From NCBI GenBank assembly GCA_900317935.1, contig ONIU01000016.1, positions 1 through 62,310 on the forward strand: a stretch of 62,310 nt of DNA, written 5' to 3'. Source of the DNA: an uncultured bacterium (GTDB taxonomy: Bacteria > Muiribacteriota > Ozemobacteria > Ozemobacterales > Ozemobacteraceae). Numbering within the stretch: the first letter of the stretch is position 1; each line of letters starts with the position of its first letter. The notes under the pieces were generated by a model. The model was given only the letters and a program-made list of their open reading frames with translations. It was not told the origin of the DNA and ran no database searches. Positions 1-9,622 of the stretch are shown here, one piece after another. The position numbers and the translations under genes are program-made.

Positions 1-13
1 AAAATAATTTTAC

Positions 14-42
14 TTTATTATTATCTAAAAAGCCTCTATAAT
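14..42 (+). promoter_or_regulatory. Putative sigma-70-type promoter for the DUF3857 operon
   Basis: A perfect TATAAT lies at 37-42. The hexamer 17 bases upstream (TTTATT, 14-19) is a poor -35. The predicted start of transcription near 49 would leave a leader of about 22 bases containing the GGAGG ribosome site at 59-63. The call rests mainly on the -10 box and the position. Confidence 0.4.
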
Positions 43-56
43 AGTAAGAGAAATGA

Positions 57-63
57 TTGGAGG
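57..63 (+). promoter_or_regulatory. Ribosome binding site that decides a TTG start
   Basis: TTGGAGG at 57-63 sits 7 bases before the TTG codon at 71. The in-frame ATG at 53 lies upstream of, and partly on, this site and has no site of its own. Starting at TTG 71 also gives a clean signal peptide that opens with basic residues (MRTLRNN). Confidence 0.7.
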
Positions 64-70
64 CTACACA

Positions 71-2290
71 TTGAGAACCTTACGAAACAACAGCATTTTA
101 TCATGCTTTTTATATATTTTACTTTCAGCCAACTTACAGGCTGGTGTTATTACAACTTCTACAGGAGAGCCAATAGAAGCTTCTTCTATCTCTTACAAAA
201 ACGGCCAGATTTACTTCAATTCCGCCTCCGAAACAAAATCTCTTGATCGCCGCGATATTAGAGACATCAGCTTTTCTGCCAAAACCACTCAGAAAAAAGA
301 CATTTCTGTCAGCGACGCAGGTGATTTAGCAAACTATGTAGAAAAAGCAAACGGACTTGCAGCTAAGTATCCAGACGCACAATACATCAAAGTATTATCA
401 GAAAGCAATGCAAGGTATCGTCACGATGGAACAAACATTTATAGACAGCGTTCAATCAGTTATGTTGCAAAAGATGAAGCTCTTGGATTAGCACATGTTT
501 CTCTTGATTTTGACCCAAATAGAGAAAAAGTTAAAATCATACATGCGAGATGTCTCACACCTGAAGGAGAAGTTCACAATCTGAAATCCGATCAGATTAA
601 AATTTCAAAAAATACATCTGGAAGTGTTTATTTTAATGATGAACAGAGCATAAGTTTCACTATTCCAGGCGTTACAGTTGGAAGTTTAGTTGACTACAGC
701 TACGAAACAGAAGAGTTTAATCCTTTTGATGCGAATCTTTTTGCTGGAAGATGCTACTTTCAGTCCTCCTGCCCAATAGGAGAAAAAATACTTAGAGTGA
801 GTGTTCCAACAGAACGCAAACTTTATTATGTAGCCAAGAATTTAGATGAAAAAGATGCTGCTCCTACTATTATTGAAGCAGTTGATTCTATTCTCTATAC
901 TTGGAAAAAGACTGACATGGCTCCAGTTATTGGTGAGCCTGCAATGCCTCCATTCCGCGATATAGCACCTTCATTATACTACAGCTTGCAAAAAGACCAT
1001 AAATACCTTAATGCAAAATTAAAACCTATGTATGAAAAGCGCTCTGTGCTTACAGATGATATTAAAGCCAAAGTTGATGAACTTATAAAAGACTGCAAAA
1101 CTCTTAATGAAAAAATAGCCAAGCTTTATTACTTCTGTCAGCAGGAAATACGCTATATTTCAATAAAAGCAAACATGGCTAGTAATCAACTCGGTCATCC
1201 TGCTGATGAAACATTGAAGAACAAATATGGCGACTGTACAGACAAAGGTATGCTGCTGTCTGTAATGCTCAATTACATCGGAGTAGAAGCCTACCCTGTT
1301 TTAATCCTCACAAATAGAGCAGGCAGATCAGTCAGAGATCTCGGAATATTTGATGATAACCACTGTATTACAGAAATTCATCTTGATGGCCGTATTTTCT
1401 ACCTGGATTCTACAGCTACAGACTACAGATTTCCTTATTTCCGCTTAGATGATCACGAAACTAATGCAAGAAATATTGTATTGGAAACTCAAAGAACGGT
1501 TCCATTACCTCCCCCTGAAGACAATGCACAGTTATCTGTATGTAAAATCAAACTTGAACCAGATGGAACTACCCACATAGATACAGAACACACTTATAAT
1601 GGTCCGACTGAAGCTTCGATACGTGGATATGCACGTAATTTAAAACCTGAAGAATACGAAAAAGCTATCAGGCAGTCAGTATCTGGCCAAACGGCTGATT
1701 ATAAACTGGAATTAGCAACCCATACAAATCCGCTTGATTTTGATACTCAGTTCAGAAGTCACACCGCTTATACTCTCAATAGATTTGCCCCAAAATCTGG
1801 TAAATACATGATTTTCTCTATTCCTTATTTTGAACTGCGTTTCCCTGAAGTAAGTCTCCAAAAGAGAAATTATCCTATACAGTATGTTACTTCTCGTCAG
1901 GAAACAGATCAGCTAGCAATAAAAATACCTGAAGGATATTCCGTAAAATATCTGCCGCCTGCTCTTAGAGTTCAAAGTCCTTATGTTGAATTTGAAATAA
2001 TCTATGACCAACAGGGCGATGAAATAGATATTACTCGTAAATTGGCTTTTCCACGAAGATATATACCTGTAGAAGACTATGAATCCTACAAATCAGATTT
2101 AGAAAAAATAGCCTATTCTTCAAAACAAAAAATCTTCCTTGAACAAAAACAGATATCAAAAACAAATAAAACTGATGAAAATTCTGTTTCTGAAAATGAA
2201 ATAAAAGAGACAGATACAGCTATTCCGAATACAGATACCAATAGTTCAGATACAGCTAATCTAGAAAACGTAGAAGGAGCACAAAAATGA
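71..2290 (+). CDS. Secreted DUF3857/transglutaminase-like protein (active-site residues present)
   Basis: Probably an exported papain-fold protein of the DUF3857-transglutaminase type; substrate unknown. The first 24 or so residues after the TTG start form a signal peptide. A DUF3857-like beta-rich region follows (about residues 120-290), then a transglutaminase core (about 330-470). The core has the catalytic Cys in YGDCTDKG (Cys 389 counted from TTG 71), a His in DDNHCITEIHLDG and an Asp in FYLDSTATD, the order expected for the Cys-His-Asp triad. A beta-rich domain and a low-complexity acidic/Thr tail follow. The stop overlaps the next gene by 4 bases (ATGA), so the two are surely co-translated. 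Function is inferred from the fold; whether it cross-links, hydrolyses or only binds peptides cannot be told from sequence. Confidence 0.85.
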   Translation: MRTLRNNSILSCFLYILLSANLQAGVITTSTGEPIEASSISYKNGQIYFNSASETKSLDRRDIRDISFSAKTTQKKDISVSDAGDLANYVEKANGLAAKYPDAQYIKVLSESNARYRHDGTNIYRQRSISYVAKDEALGLAHVSLDFDPNREKVKIIHARCLTPEGEVHNLKSDQIKISKNTSGSVYFNDEQSISFTIPGVTVGSLVDYSYETEEFNPFDANLFAGRCYFQSSCPIGEKILRVSVPTERKLYYVAKNLDEKDAAPTIIEAVDSILYTWKKTDMAPVIGEPAMPPFRDIAPSLYYSLQKDHKYLNAKLKPMYEKRSVLTDDIKAKVDELIKDCKTLNEKIAKLYYFCQQEIRYISIKANMASNQLGHPADETLKNKYGDCTDKGMLLSVMLNYIGVEAYPVLILTNRAGRSVRDLGIFDDNHCITEIHLDGRIFYLDSTATDYRFPYFRLDDHETNARNIVLETQRTVPLPPPEDNAQLSVCKIKLEPDGTTHIDTEHTYNGPTEASIRGYARNLKPEEYEKAIRQSVSGQTADYKLELATHTNPLDFDTQFRSHTAYTLNRFAPKSGKYMIFSIPYFELRFPEVSLQKRNYPIQYVTSRQETDQLAIKIPEGYSVKYLPPALRVQSPYVEFEIIYDQQGDEIDITRKLAFPRRYIPVEDYESYKSDLEKIAYSSKQKIFLEQKQISKTNKTDENSVSENEIKETDTAIPNTDTNSSDTANLENVEGAQK

Positions 2291-4380
2291 AAAAATTTTT
2301 ATTAGTTCTATCTTTTATATTGGCTGTAAATACTCTAAGTGCCGATGTGCTCATTTTAAACAAAGGCGAAGAACATGTTGGTAATCTTGTTGAAATAGAA
2401 GGGAACAAAATTAGTTTTCAGGAACTAAATGAGAAAACAGCAAAAACTTTTGATACAAACGATGTTGCGCATATTTTGATTTCTAAAATTAGAACAGGAG
2501 ATGAAATATCTTCTATTGCCAGCATAACAGAACCTATAGCTTTAAATGTTTTAAAGAACCTTCCGAATCCTAATGATTTTGCTGATTCTGACTATATCAC
2601 CCTCTATAGGCATTTGAGCTATGATATTATTTCTGAAACAGAAATGGTTCTAAAAAGCCGCGAAATTGTCCAGATTTTCAAAGAACCTGGTCTTGACTGT
2701 GCAAACCAATCTTTTTACTACAACACAGACAACACAGAATGTCAGATAGAGTTCGCTCATACATACACTCCTTCAGGAAAAGTATATCACTTAACAGATG
2801 ATGCTCTTTCTGATGAATCCTTAAATAACACAACACCTGAATACGCAAAGCTTAAAAAACTCAAAATGGCCATGAAAAATGTTGATTTAGGCAGTGTTAT
2901 AGATTATTCAGTAATTAAAAGAATTAAAAACGTAGGTCCTCTTAATCCTAAATCTTTTCGAAATACTTTCGGCGAAAGAGAACCTGTTTTGCATGAAGAA
3001 TATACTTTCAGTTTTCCATCTAATCTAAAATATAATAAACTTCAAATGCAGTGGGAAAACAATACCCCAAAATTTACAGATAAATCCACAAAAGATAAAA
3101 CTGTCTGGAACTGGGAATTTGTAGACAAAAAAGGCTATATTAGAGAACAGAATATGCTTCCTGCCAACCGCATTTTCCCAAGAGTAGTAATTTATAATGA
3201 GTATGACAAAGCCAAAACAGCAGAATTATTAACATTGGCCTATAAAGAAGCAGAACCGGATTCAAAACTTTTAGACGAATATTTTGCTAAGGCAGAAATT
3301 TCAGATTCAGATACAGACTATGAAAAAGTCTGCAAAATATATAACTTCTTAAATAAAGAAATTGCTATTGTAGGAATGGGTCCAGATGATATGGGCAGTT
3401 TCAAACCAGTATCAGCAAATACTACACTTACAAAAAAATATGCTAACGAACAAGCATTTCTTGGGTTAATGCATAAAATGCTAGATAGAATCGGTATCAA
3501 ATCCTATATTGGCTTTACAGAAGGCAAAAGAGAAAAACTTACATTTAAAGATTACCCTAATCTTAATTTTGCTACTACACCAATTTTAAAAGTAATAATT
3601 GATAACAAGAGTTACTATACTGACGGTGGGTCAACATATACTCCGTTCTCAGTTATTTCAACGTCCATACAGGGTTCTAATGCAACTTTTTTAGACGAAG
3701 AAAAGAAAGAATTCTTTGACGAAGTTCTACCCAAACAAACTTTTGATTGGAATACTTATTCAAAAACTATATATGTTAAGATTCAAAATGACGGTTCCAT
3801 GGATGTTACAGAAACTACTCTATATAAAGGACCTTTCGAAGAATCTATCAGAGAACTAAAATCAATAAAAGAAAAAGAAAAGAGCAATTATGCAGAAAAA
3901 CGTGTAAAAGGTGTTCATCCTAATGCTGAACTAATATCCTACGGTTTTACAGATATGAATGATTTAAGTGCACCTGCCGTATACAATATTACATATAGAA
4001 TTCCTAATGCGGCCCAGAAAGCATCTGAAAACATCATGACTTTCACAAATTATTGGGTAAACTACACTTCTGCCTCAGCAAGTCTGTCAAAACGAAAGTA
4101 TCCTATGAAATACTGGGCCACAGAACATACAACAAGATCCATTATTTTTGAGTTACCAGAAGGATTCAACTGGGTTAAATGGGATAAACAATACAAGCAC
4201 AATTCTCCGTCAATAAGCTTTTCTTCAAATCTTAGCCAGAATAACAGACAATTGATTTATTCTGATGAATTTGAAGCCAACGTTGATGAATTCTTAGACG
4301 ATAAAGCTTATCAGAATTATCGCCAATGTATTCTTACAATGAGCGAATTAGCAAACCAGTGGATAATAATTGAAAAATAA
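2287..4380 (+). CDS. DUF3857/transglutaminase-fold paralogue with a degenerate active site
   Basis: Secreted paralogue of the upstream gene with the same general plan: signal peptide (about residues 1-19, ending LSADV), DUF3857-like region and a transglutaminase-like core near residues 345-440. At the position of the upstream catalytic YGDCTDKG motif it reads YANEQAFL, so the Cys is replaced (Glu 388 by simple alignment). The stretch expected to hold the catalytic His (NFATTPILKVIIDNKSYY) has no His; the Asp-like position (YTDGG) survives. I read it as a pseudoenzyme, perhaps a partner or regulator of the upstream protein. The ORF is intact for 697 residues, so it is probably expressed rather than decaying. 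It overlaps the upstream gene by 4 bases and the downstream TTG start by 11. Confidence 0.8.
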   Translation: MKKFLLVLSFILAVNTLSADVLILNKGEEHVGNLVEIEGNKISFQELNEKTAKTFDTNDVAHILISKIRTGDEISSIASITEPIALNVLKNLPNPNDFADSDYITLYRHLSYDIISETEMVLKSREIVQIFKEPGLDCANQSFYYNTDNTECQIEFAHTYTPSGKVYHLTDDALSDESLNNTTPEYAKLKKLKMAMKNVDLGSVIDYSVIKRIKNVGPLNPKSFRNTFGEREPVLHEEYTFSFPSNLKYNKLQMQWENNTPKFTDKSTKDKTVWNWEFVDKKGYIREQNMLPANRIFPRVVIYNEYDKAKTAELLTLAYKEAEPDSKLLDEYFAKAEISDSDTDYEKVCKIYNFLNKEIAIVGMGPDDMGSFKPVSANTTLTKKYANEQAFLGLMHKMLDRIGIKSYIGFTEGKREKLTFKDYPNLNFATTPILKVIIDNKSYYTDGGSTYTPFSVISTSIQGSNATFLDEEKKEFFDEVLPKQTFDWNTYSKTIYVKIQNDGSMDVTETTLYKGPFEESIRELKSIKEKEKSNYAEKRVKGVHPNAELISYGFTDMNDLSAPAVYNITYRIPNAAQKASENIMTFTNYWVNYTSASASLSKRKYPMKYWATEHTTRSIIFELPEGFNWVKWDKQYKHNSPSISFSSNLSQNNRQLIYSDEFEANVDEFLDDKAYQNYRQCILTMSELANQWIIIEK

Positions 4381-6139
4381 TATTCTCCCAATATTTATAA
4401 TCTTTGCTGTTCCTCTGCTCTACTTCTATAATGAAACTGCAGCAATGCTTATGACCGCAGCAACAGTTATATGCTATACTCTTTTTTCATTATTGGAACA
4501 GCAAAGAAAAAAGCTTTTACCCAATAAATTATATACTTTAACAGTATTAATAATTATTTCATGGCTATTTACAGTCGGAAGAAGCGTTTGGGTTTCCTGC
4601 TCATATTTTGGTTCTTACCCGGTGTTTATCAAGTTATGCGTTCTTTTGCTTATTTCTTACTCTGTCTGTCATCAATTAGCCGTAATTCCGGAAATATATT
4701 TATCTTATTACCGTATAGCTGCTTTTACGGGTTTTTTCCAAGGTCTTATGGCTATTTGCGAATATATAGAAGCTCCGCCTATTCCAAAAACCTGGTTAGA
4801 CCCTGATTCGAAAGAGTTATTCAGAACCCGCTGCTGCGGAATAATGACTGACCCGAATATTTTTGCTGCTTTTCTTTCGGTATTATTTATTATGACAGTA
4901 GCTCTGATAATACATTCCAAGAATAACAAAGAAAAAATTGCTGCTGCTATTTCTCTTACATTGTGCGGAACCGGAATTATGATGACACTCAGTCGAGGCG
5001 GCTGGATTGCCTTAATAGCTGCATTAGTAGCCTATTTTATTGGCTTATTTATTTCAAAAAATAAACTGGATAAAGCATCTATTAAAACTTTAAGTTTTTC
5101 CGCTGTATTTCTTTTAATAATCTTCTTTGCTGGTCCTTTTAAATATAGATTTTTTTCGATTACCAAACCTACCGACATGACATTTTTCCAAAGGACCCTG
5201 ATTAATAAAGGAATAATGGGTTCCATAAAAAAATTGCCTATATATGGTCATGGTCTTCATACATTTGCGCTTGTATACCCTCTATATAGAATTGTTGGAG
5301 GCGATTATCCATTATACGCCCATAATGAATATCTTCAATCAATGATAGAAACAGGTTTCTTATCAAGCCTGCTTTTATTATTGATTACATTTTATTTATT
5401 CAGATTATCCTATATTGCTGCAAAACAAAAAAAATCAAATATAAATGTTTTTTCAGCAGTGTTTGTTTCTCTTCTAATTCAAAACTTAAGCGGGTTTTCT
5501 TCAAGAATATTTCCTACTTCTGTATTAATTGCATTATCAGTAGGAGCCATTTTATCCAGCCAACTTAAACTGGCTAAGAATACTAAAACTGCATCTATAA
5601 AAACCATTAAATATCTTAATTACGGCATCACTATTCTAATAATCGCTATATTACCGGGTTGTTATACTATTTACTTTACTCAAAATCAATTCAATATAGC
5701 CAATAATGCCTTAAATGCTGGAAAAGTCCAAAATGCTATTACAATCTACGAAAATTTACTTTCAAAGCAACCTAATCATCCTTTAGCAGCAAATTCACTA
5801 GGAATGCTGCTTCAATTAAACAAACAGATAGATAAGGCTGCTTTAATCTGGAAAAATGCAATTAACGACAATAAGTTTGAAGCAACATTTCCAATTAATT
5901 TAGCAAGGCTATACTCTAATATAGATTTTAATCAATCAAGCAATTATTATCAGAAAGCAATAGAACTTGACCCTGCGTCAGAAAATTACAGATTAGAATA
6001 TGCTTCATTCCTTGTTCAAAACAATAAAAAAGAATTAGCAAAAGAAATATTGCAAAAAGGGTTAACCTATTCCCCAGGCTTTCATAATGTTTATACAGGT
6101 TTTAAGGAAATGGAAGACCTTCTAGCCAAGCTTAAATAG
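4370..6139 (+). CDS. O-antigen ligase/polymerase-like membrane protein with C-terminal TPRs
   Basis: Polytopic inner-membrane protein of the O-antigen ligase (WaaL/Wzy-like) family, expected to move or polymerise lipid-linked glycans on the outer face of the membrane. There are about ten hydrophobic segments through residue 430. LSRGGW near residue 207 and the loop with HNEYLQ near residue 318 match family hallmarks. After the last membrane segment, about 150 residues form TPR repeats (for example NALNAGKVQNAITIYENLL and YYQKAIELDPASENY). The start is TTG at 4370 inside the end of the previous gene, with only a weak GGA upstream. The glycan cannot be named; no full O-antigen cluster is adjacent. 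Confidence 0.8.
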   Translation: MKNNILPIFIIFAVPLLYFYNETAAMLMTAATVICYTLFSLLEQQRKKLLPNKLYTLTVLIIISWLFTVGRSVWVSCSYFGSYPVFIKLCVLLLISYSVCHQLAVIPEIYLSYYRIAAFTGFFQGLMAICEYIEAPPIPKTWLDPDSKELFRTRCCGIMTDPNIFAAFLSVLFIMTVALIIHSKNNKEKIAAAISLTLCGTGIMMTLSRGGWIALIAALVAYFIGLFISKNKLDKASIKTLSFSAVFLLIIFFAGPFKYRFFSITKPTDMTFFQRTLINKGIMGSIKKLPIYGHGLHTFALVYPLYRIVGGDYPLYAHNEYLQSMIETGFLSSLLLLLITFYLFRLSYIAAKQKKSNINVFSAVFVSLLIQNLSGFSSRIFPTSVLIALSVGAILSSQLKLAKNTKTASIKTIKYLNYGITILIIAILPGCYTIYFTQNQFNIANNALNAGKVQNAITIYENLLSKQPNHPLAANSLGMLLQLNKQIDKAALIWKNAINDNKFEATFPINLARLYSNIDFNQSSNYYQKAIELDPASENYRLEYASFLVQNNKKELAKEILQKGLTYSPGFHNVYTGFKEMEDLLAKLK

Positions 6140-6158
6140 CCTAAAAAGAGATTATTTT

Positions 6159-6989
6159 TCAATTCTTAAAATCTATTTTTTCTCCATCAAGTGCATCAAC
6201 AGTATATTCTAGAGATTTAACCTGATTTGTATAATTTGATAAATCCGGAAGTATATTATCACTCTGACCAACTATCAGTTTTGTTCTAATATCCATAAAA
6301 ACATTTTCAGATTTAACAATCTGATCTTTTACTTGTTCTGTAAATTCATCAATATCAGCCTGTTGCTTAATAATCTGATTTAATCTTGCCTGAGCTTTCA
6401 AACGCTTATCATCATCTTTATCCATAGAATATGCAGTAATAAGCTTTTGTACATCTTCTTTCACTGCTTCAAGTTTTTCTTTATAAAGATAAGCTTCCTT
6501 TCTTCTTTTATTCAGAAGTAAAAGCTCACTCCAAAGCTTAGATGCTGACTTCTTATAAGATTTGAGACCTTTTTCATCTAATACCATTATAAGTTTCTTG
6601 TATTCGTTGCAAGTATCTTTATATTTTCCATTAAAATCAAGCAGATTAGGATTATTCTGCATTGCAACCTTTGCACCAATAAAACGTATTGGAAAAGCCA
6701 TTAGAGACATTCCTTCTATGGCTATAATACCTGCAGAAAGAAAAGGAATAGTTAAACCAAGACTGCTAAAAGCAAAAGTTGCACCAAGCATAATAATCGC
6801 ATTACTTATTATGTCAAAAAGCATCCATTTTCTATATTGACCACTTAAATCATAAATATCTAGAAATTGCTGCCATGAACAACCTTTTCCCCAGATTGAT
6901 GCAATTATTCGCATTTGAATCTGAAGATTCACCAAGGCAAATACTATTATTATAAATAATTCTGCAGATATAGTTCCAATACTGCCCAT
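6159..6989 (-). CDS. Hypothetical membrane protein with C-terminal coiled coil
   Basis: Not recognised. The first third has three hydrophobic segments (about residues 8-28, 58-78 and 80-105). The remaining 150 or so residues are charged, Lys/Glu-rich and helical, and look like a cytoplasmic coiled coil. It begins 15 bases after rsmG on the same strand and is the last gene of the rpmH-to-rsmG operon. It faces the O-antigen ligase gene tail to tail, with no good terminator in the 19 bases between. No signal peptide or catalytic motif was seen. Confidence 0.6.
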   Translation of the reverse strand: MGSIGTISAELFIIIVFALVNLQIQMRIIASIWGKGCSWQQFLDIYDLSGQYRKWMLFDIISNAIIMLGATFAFSSLGLTIPFLSAGIIAIEGMSLMAFPIRFIGAKVAMQNNPNLLDFNGKYKDTCNEYKKLIMVLDEKGLKSYKKSASKLWSELLLLNKRRKEAYLYKEKLEAVKEDVQKLITAYSMDKDDDKRLKAQARLNQIIKQQADIDEFTEQVKDQIVKSENVFMDIRTKLIVGQSDNILPDLSNYTNQVKSLEYTVDALDGEKIDFKN

Positions 6990-7004
6990 AACAAACTCCC
7001 AATA

Positions 7005-7733
7005 TCAAAGTGGCTTACTTAATGGCGTACCAGCTTTTCTTGGATATTTTGCTGCTACACTTCTTGTTTTAAGTATAGAAATAAAGTTTCGTTCAAAAGG
7101 AATTTCTGGAGGCAAAAGCCTGTATATTTCTATATTTTCAGGTTCAACTCCTAATAATTTAATAGCATTTGAAGCTTCAGCCAACTCTTCATCAAGCTTA
7201 GGCCCCTTATAGTAAAAAGAACTACCGCCGTTTTTGGTTAATGGCAAAGTGTATTCCATTAAAACTCTTACAGAAGATAAAGCCCTGCAAGTGACCAGAT
7301 CATATTTTTCTCTGTGTGCTTCATCTTGCCCCAAATCTTCTATTCTCGAATGAATCGTCTCTACATTGGTTAAACCAATCGATTCAGCCATCCTAGCCAC
7401 GAAATCAACGGATTTCTGTCTTCCATCAACAGCAGTAAAATGAGAATTAGGCAAAGCTATAGCCAGTGGTAGACAAGGGAAACCCCCGCCAGTTCCTAAA
7501 TCTAAAATTTTATGAGATTTCCACTGAGGCAAAGAATAACATAAGGGCAATAATGAATCTAAGAAATGTTTTATAGCCATTTCTTCTGTATCAAATATTT
7601 TGGAAACACTTTTATAGAGCGGGTCATTTATCATATTCTCCGCAAGCAAATCAAGCTTTTCAATCTGAGCATCATCGAGTTTGATTTTCAGCTTATCAGT
7701 ATAAGGTTTTATAAAATCACTGATTTTTGTCAT
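7005..7733 (-). CDS. rsmG: 16S rRNA (guanine-527 N7)-methyltransferase RsmG (GidB)
   Basis: SAM-dependent enzyme that methylates N7 of G527 in 16S rRNA. The Rossmann-fold motif I is clear (LDLGTGGGFPCLPLA, about residues 78-92) and is followed by the acidic residue in TAVDGRQKS and the family motif VTCRALSSV. At 242 residues it is a little longer than common RsmG because of a basic tail (RSVAAKYPRKAGTPL). Its start overlaps the end of the upstream mnmG by 17 bases, the usual mnmG-rsmG coupling. Confidence 0.95.
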   Translation of the reverse strand: MTKISDFIKPYTDKLKIKLDDAQIEKLDLLAENMINDPLYKSVSKIFDTEEMAIKHFLDSLLPLCYSLPQWKSHKILDLGTGGGFPCLPLAIALPNSHFTAVDGRQKSVDFVARMAESIGLTNVETIHSRIEDLGQDEAHREKYDLVTCRALSSVRVLMEYTLPLTKNGGSSFYYKGPKLDEELAEASNAIKLLGVEPENIEIYRLLPPEIPFERNFISILKTRSVAAKYPRKAGTPLSKPL

Positions 7734-9609
7734 TTTTCATCCTTTTTCTGACAGTCATTGCGGTAACGGCAACATCAGATGCTCTAACACCTGGAATATG
7801 AGCTAAATCACCAATAGTATGAGGTCTGACAGCTAGTATTTTCATCTTTGCTTCATAGGTAAGCGCTGGAGGTAATTCATTGAAAAAGCTGTCATCTAGA
7901 ACTATTTTTTCCATCGACTCTCTTAATTCAAATTCTTTTTGCTGCTGGGCCAGATAACCTTCATATTTAATCTGAGCTTCAACTTCTGTAGCAGCCATAC
8001 TGTCTAATGTATTGATATCAGGAATCAAATCTTTAAACTTTCGAATATCAACTTCTGAACGCTTTAAAAGTTGCGCTAAAGTAACGCTTGAAGCCGGAAC
8101 AGGATTAGCAAGCTCAGGATACAATTCTTTCAACTTAGTCGGAGTTAAAGTGTAATCAACCAGTCTTTGTCTTATATCTTCTATTTTTGCTTCTCTTTCA
8201 CGTATAACAGCCATCTTTTGTTCTGGCATTACTCCGAAAGAATATGCTATTTCAGATAGTCTGGCTTCTGCATTGCTCATTCTAAGGTTTAATCTGAACG
8301 GTGAGCGGGAAGTAAAAACTCTGTAGGGCTCTTTCAAACCAGATGTAGTTATTTCCTGAACCATCAATCCTAAGTATGATGAGTCTGCATCAAGAATCAG
8401 AGGCTTTTTGCCATTAATAACAGCAGCAGCGTTAATACCTGCCAGGATTCCTTGTGCTGCGGCTTCTTCGTAACCAGAAGTCCCGTTGATCTGACCTGCC
8501 AAAAACAAATTCTTGATAGACTTAGACATTAAAGTCGGGTAAAGATCACCAGGGTCTACAATATCATATTCGATAGCATAACCAGGTCTTGTTATTCTTG
8601 CATTTTCAAGTCCTCGAATAGTATTTACATAAGCTTCCTGAACTTCTTCTGGAAGGCTTGTTGACATGCCTTGCAAATATAATTCGTGACTGTAATAGCC
8701 TTCAGGCTCTAAAAAGACTTTATGGCTTTCTTTGTCCGGATACTTGCTTAGCTTATCCTCAATAGAGGGGCAATATCTGGTTCCAGTCCCTTTTATATTA
8801 CCAGAAAACAGAGCTGAACGACTGAAATTTTCTCTTATAATGCGGTGAGTTTCCGTGTTAGTCCTGGTCAAATAACAAGGTCTTGTTTTAAATTCGCATT
8901 CTCCTGACCACAAGGAAAAAGGTGCTGTATCCGGGTCGGTTTCCTGTATTTCTAGCCCTTCAAAGTTAACCGTATTAATATCTACTCTTGGTGGTGTACC
9001 AGTTTTAAAGCGCATTACTGGCAAACCTATACGTTCTATGGAACTTCCAAGAGCATCGGCTGCAGGTTCACCTGCTCTGCCTGCCGAAAAGCTGATTTCA
9101 CCGATATGAATTTTACCTCTTAAAAAGGTTCCTGTTGTAATAATAACAACGGGTGCATAGAAGATTTCACCCGATACAGTAACAACTCCGGCAATTTCAC
9201 CATTTTCAAAATGCAGGTCTATAGCCATCGCCTGAAGAAGTTTCAAATTGGGCTGGAGCATTAATGACTGAGTCATTCGTCTTATATACCCGTTTTTATC
9301 AGATTGAAATCTGTTAGACTGAACAGCCATACCTTTACGAGTATTCAATCTTCGACGCTGAATGCTTGTTTCATCGGCAACAATGCCCATTTCACCGCCT
9401 AAAGCATCTATTTCTCTGACCAACTGTCCTTTACCCTGACCACCAACAGAGGGGTTACAAGGCAAAGCAGCAATCGTATCAAGATTTATTGTAAGCAAAA
9501 GAGTTTTTACTCCTGCTCTTGCAGAAGCTAATGCGGCTTCACAGCCTGCATGACCAGCCCCTATTACTATTACCTGAAATTCATTGTTCTTAAGTTTGTT
9601 ATTTTCCAT
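7717..9609 (-). CDS. mnmG: tRNA uridine-34 modification enzyme MnmG, copy 1 (rsmG-linked)
   Basis: FAD-dependent subunit that, with MnmE, installs (carboxymethyl)aminomethyl groups on wobble U34. It has the dinucleotide motif VIGAGHAGCEAA near the N-terminus, CNPSVGGQGKGQLVRE with the first conserved Cys, and RYCPSIEDK with the second. The C-terminal tRNA/MnmE-contact region is canonical (IKYEGYLAQQ and RPHTIGDLAHIPGV). The central loop is unusual: RLNTRKGMAVQSNRFQSDK where most MnmG read LNxSKGPAVxxxRAQADK. Length (630) is normal. A second mnmG lies 2.8 kb upstream in the same operon. This copy probably keeps the tRNA-facing role, but the changed loop makes that uncertain. Confidence 0.92.
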   Translation of the reverse strand: MENNKLKNNEFQVIVIGAGHAGCEAALASARAGVKTLLLTINLDTIAALPCNPSVGGQGKGQLVREIDALGGEMGIVADETSIQRRRLNTRKGMAVQSNRFQSDKNGYIRRMTQSLMLQPNLKLLQAMAIDLHFENGEIAGVVTVSGEIFYAPVVIITTGTFLRGKIHIGEISFSAGRAGEPAADALGSSIERIGLPVMRFKTGTPPRVDINTVNFEGLEIQETDPDTAPFSLWSGECEFKTRPCYLTRTNTETHRIIRENFSRSALFSGNIKGTGTRYCPSIEDKLSKYPDKESHKVFLEPEGYYSHELYLQGMSTSLPEEVQEAYVNTIRGLENARITRPGYAIEYDIVDPGDLYPTLMSKSIKNLFLAGQINGTSGYEEAAAQGILAGINAAAVINGKKPLILDADSSYLGLMVQEITTSGLKEPYRVFTSRSPFRLNLRMSNAEARLSEIAYSFGVMPEQKMAVIREREAKIEDIRQRLVDYTLTPTKLKELYPELANPVPASSVTLAQLLKRSEVDIRKFKDLIPDINTLDSMAATEVEAQIKYEGYLAQQQKEFELRESMEKIVLDDSFFNELPPALTYEAKMKILAVRPHTIGDLAHIPGVRASDVAVTAMTVRKRMKNDKNQ

Positions 9610-9622
9610 GACAACAATTTGC

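Noticed and set aside
4357..4366. A DnaA-box-like sequence (AGTGGATAAT)
   Set aside because: Single occurrence within a coding region; no cluster and no origin context.
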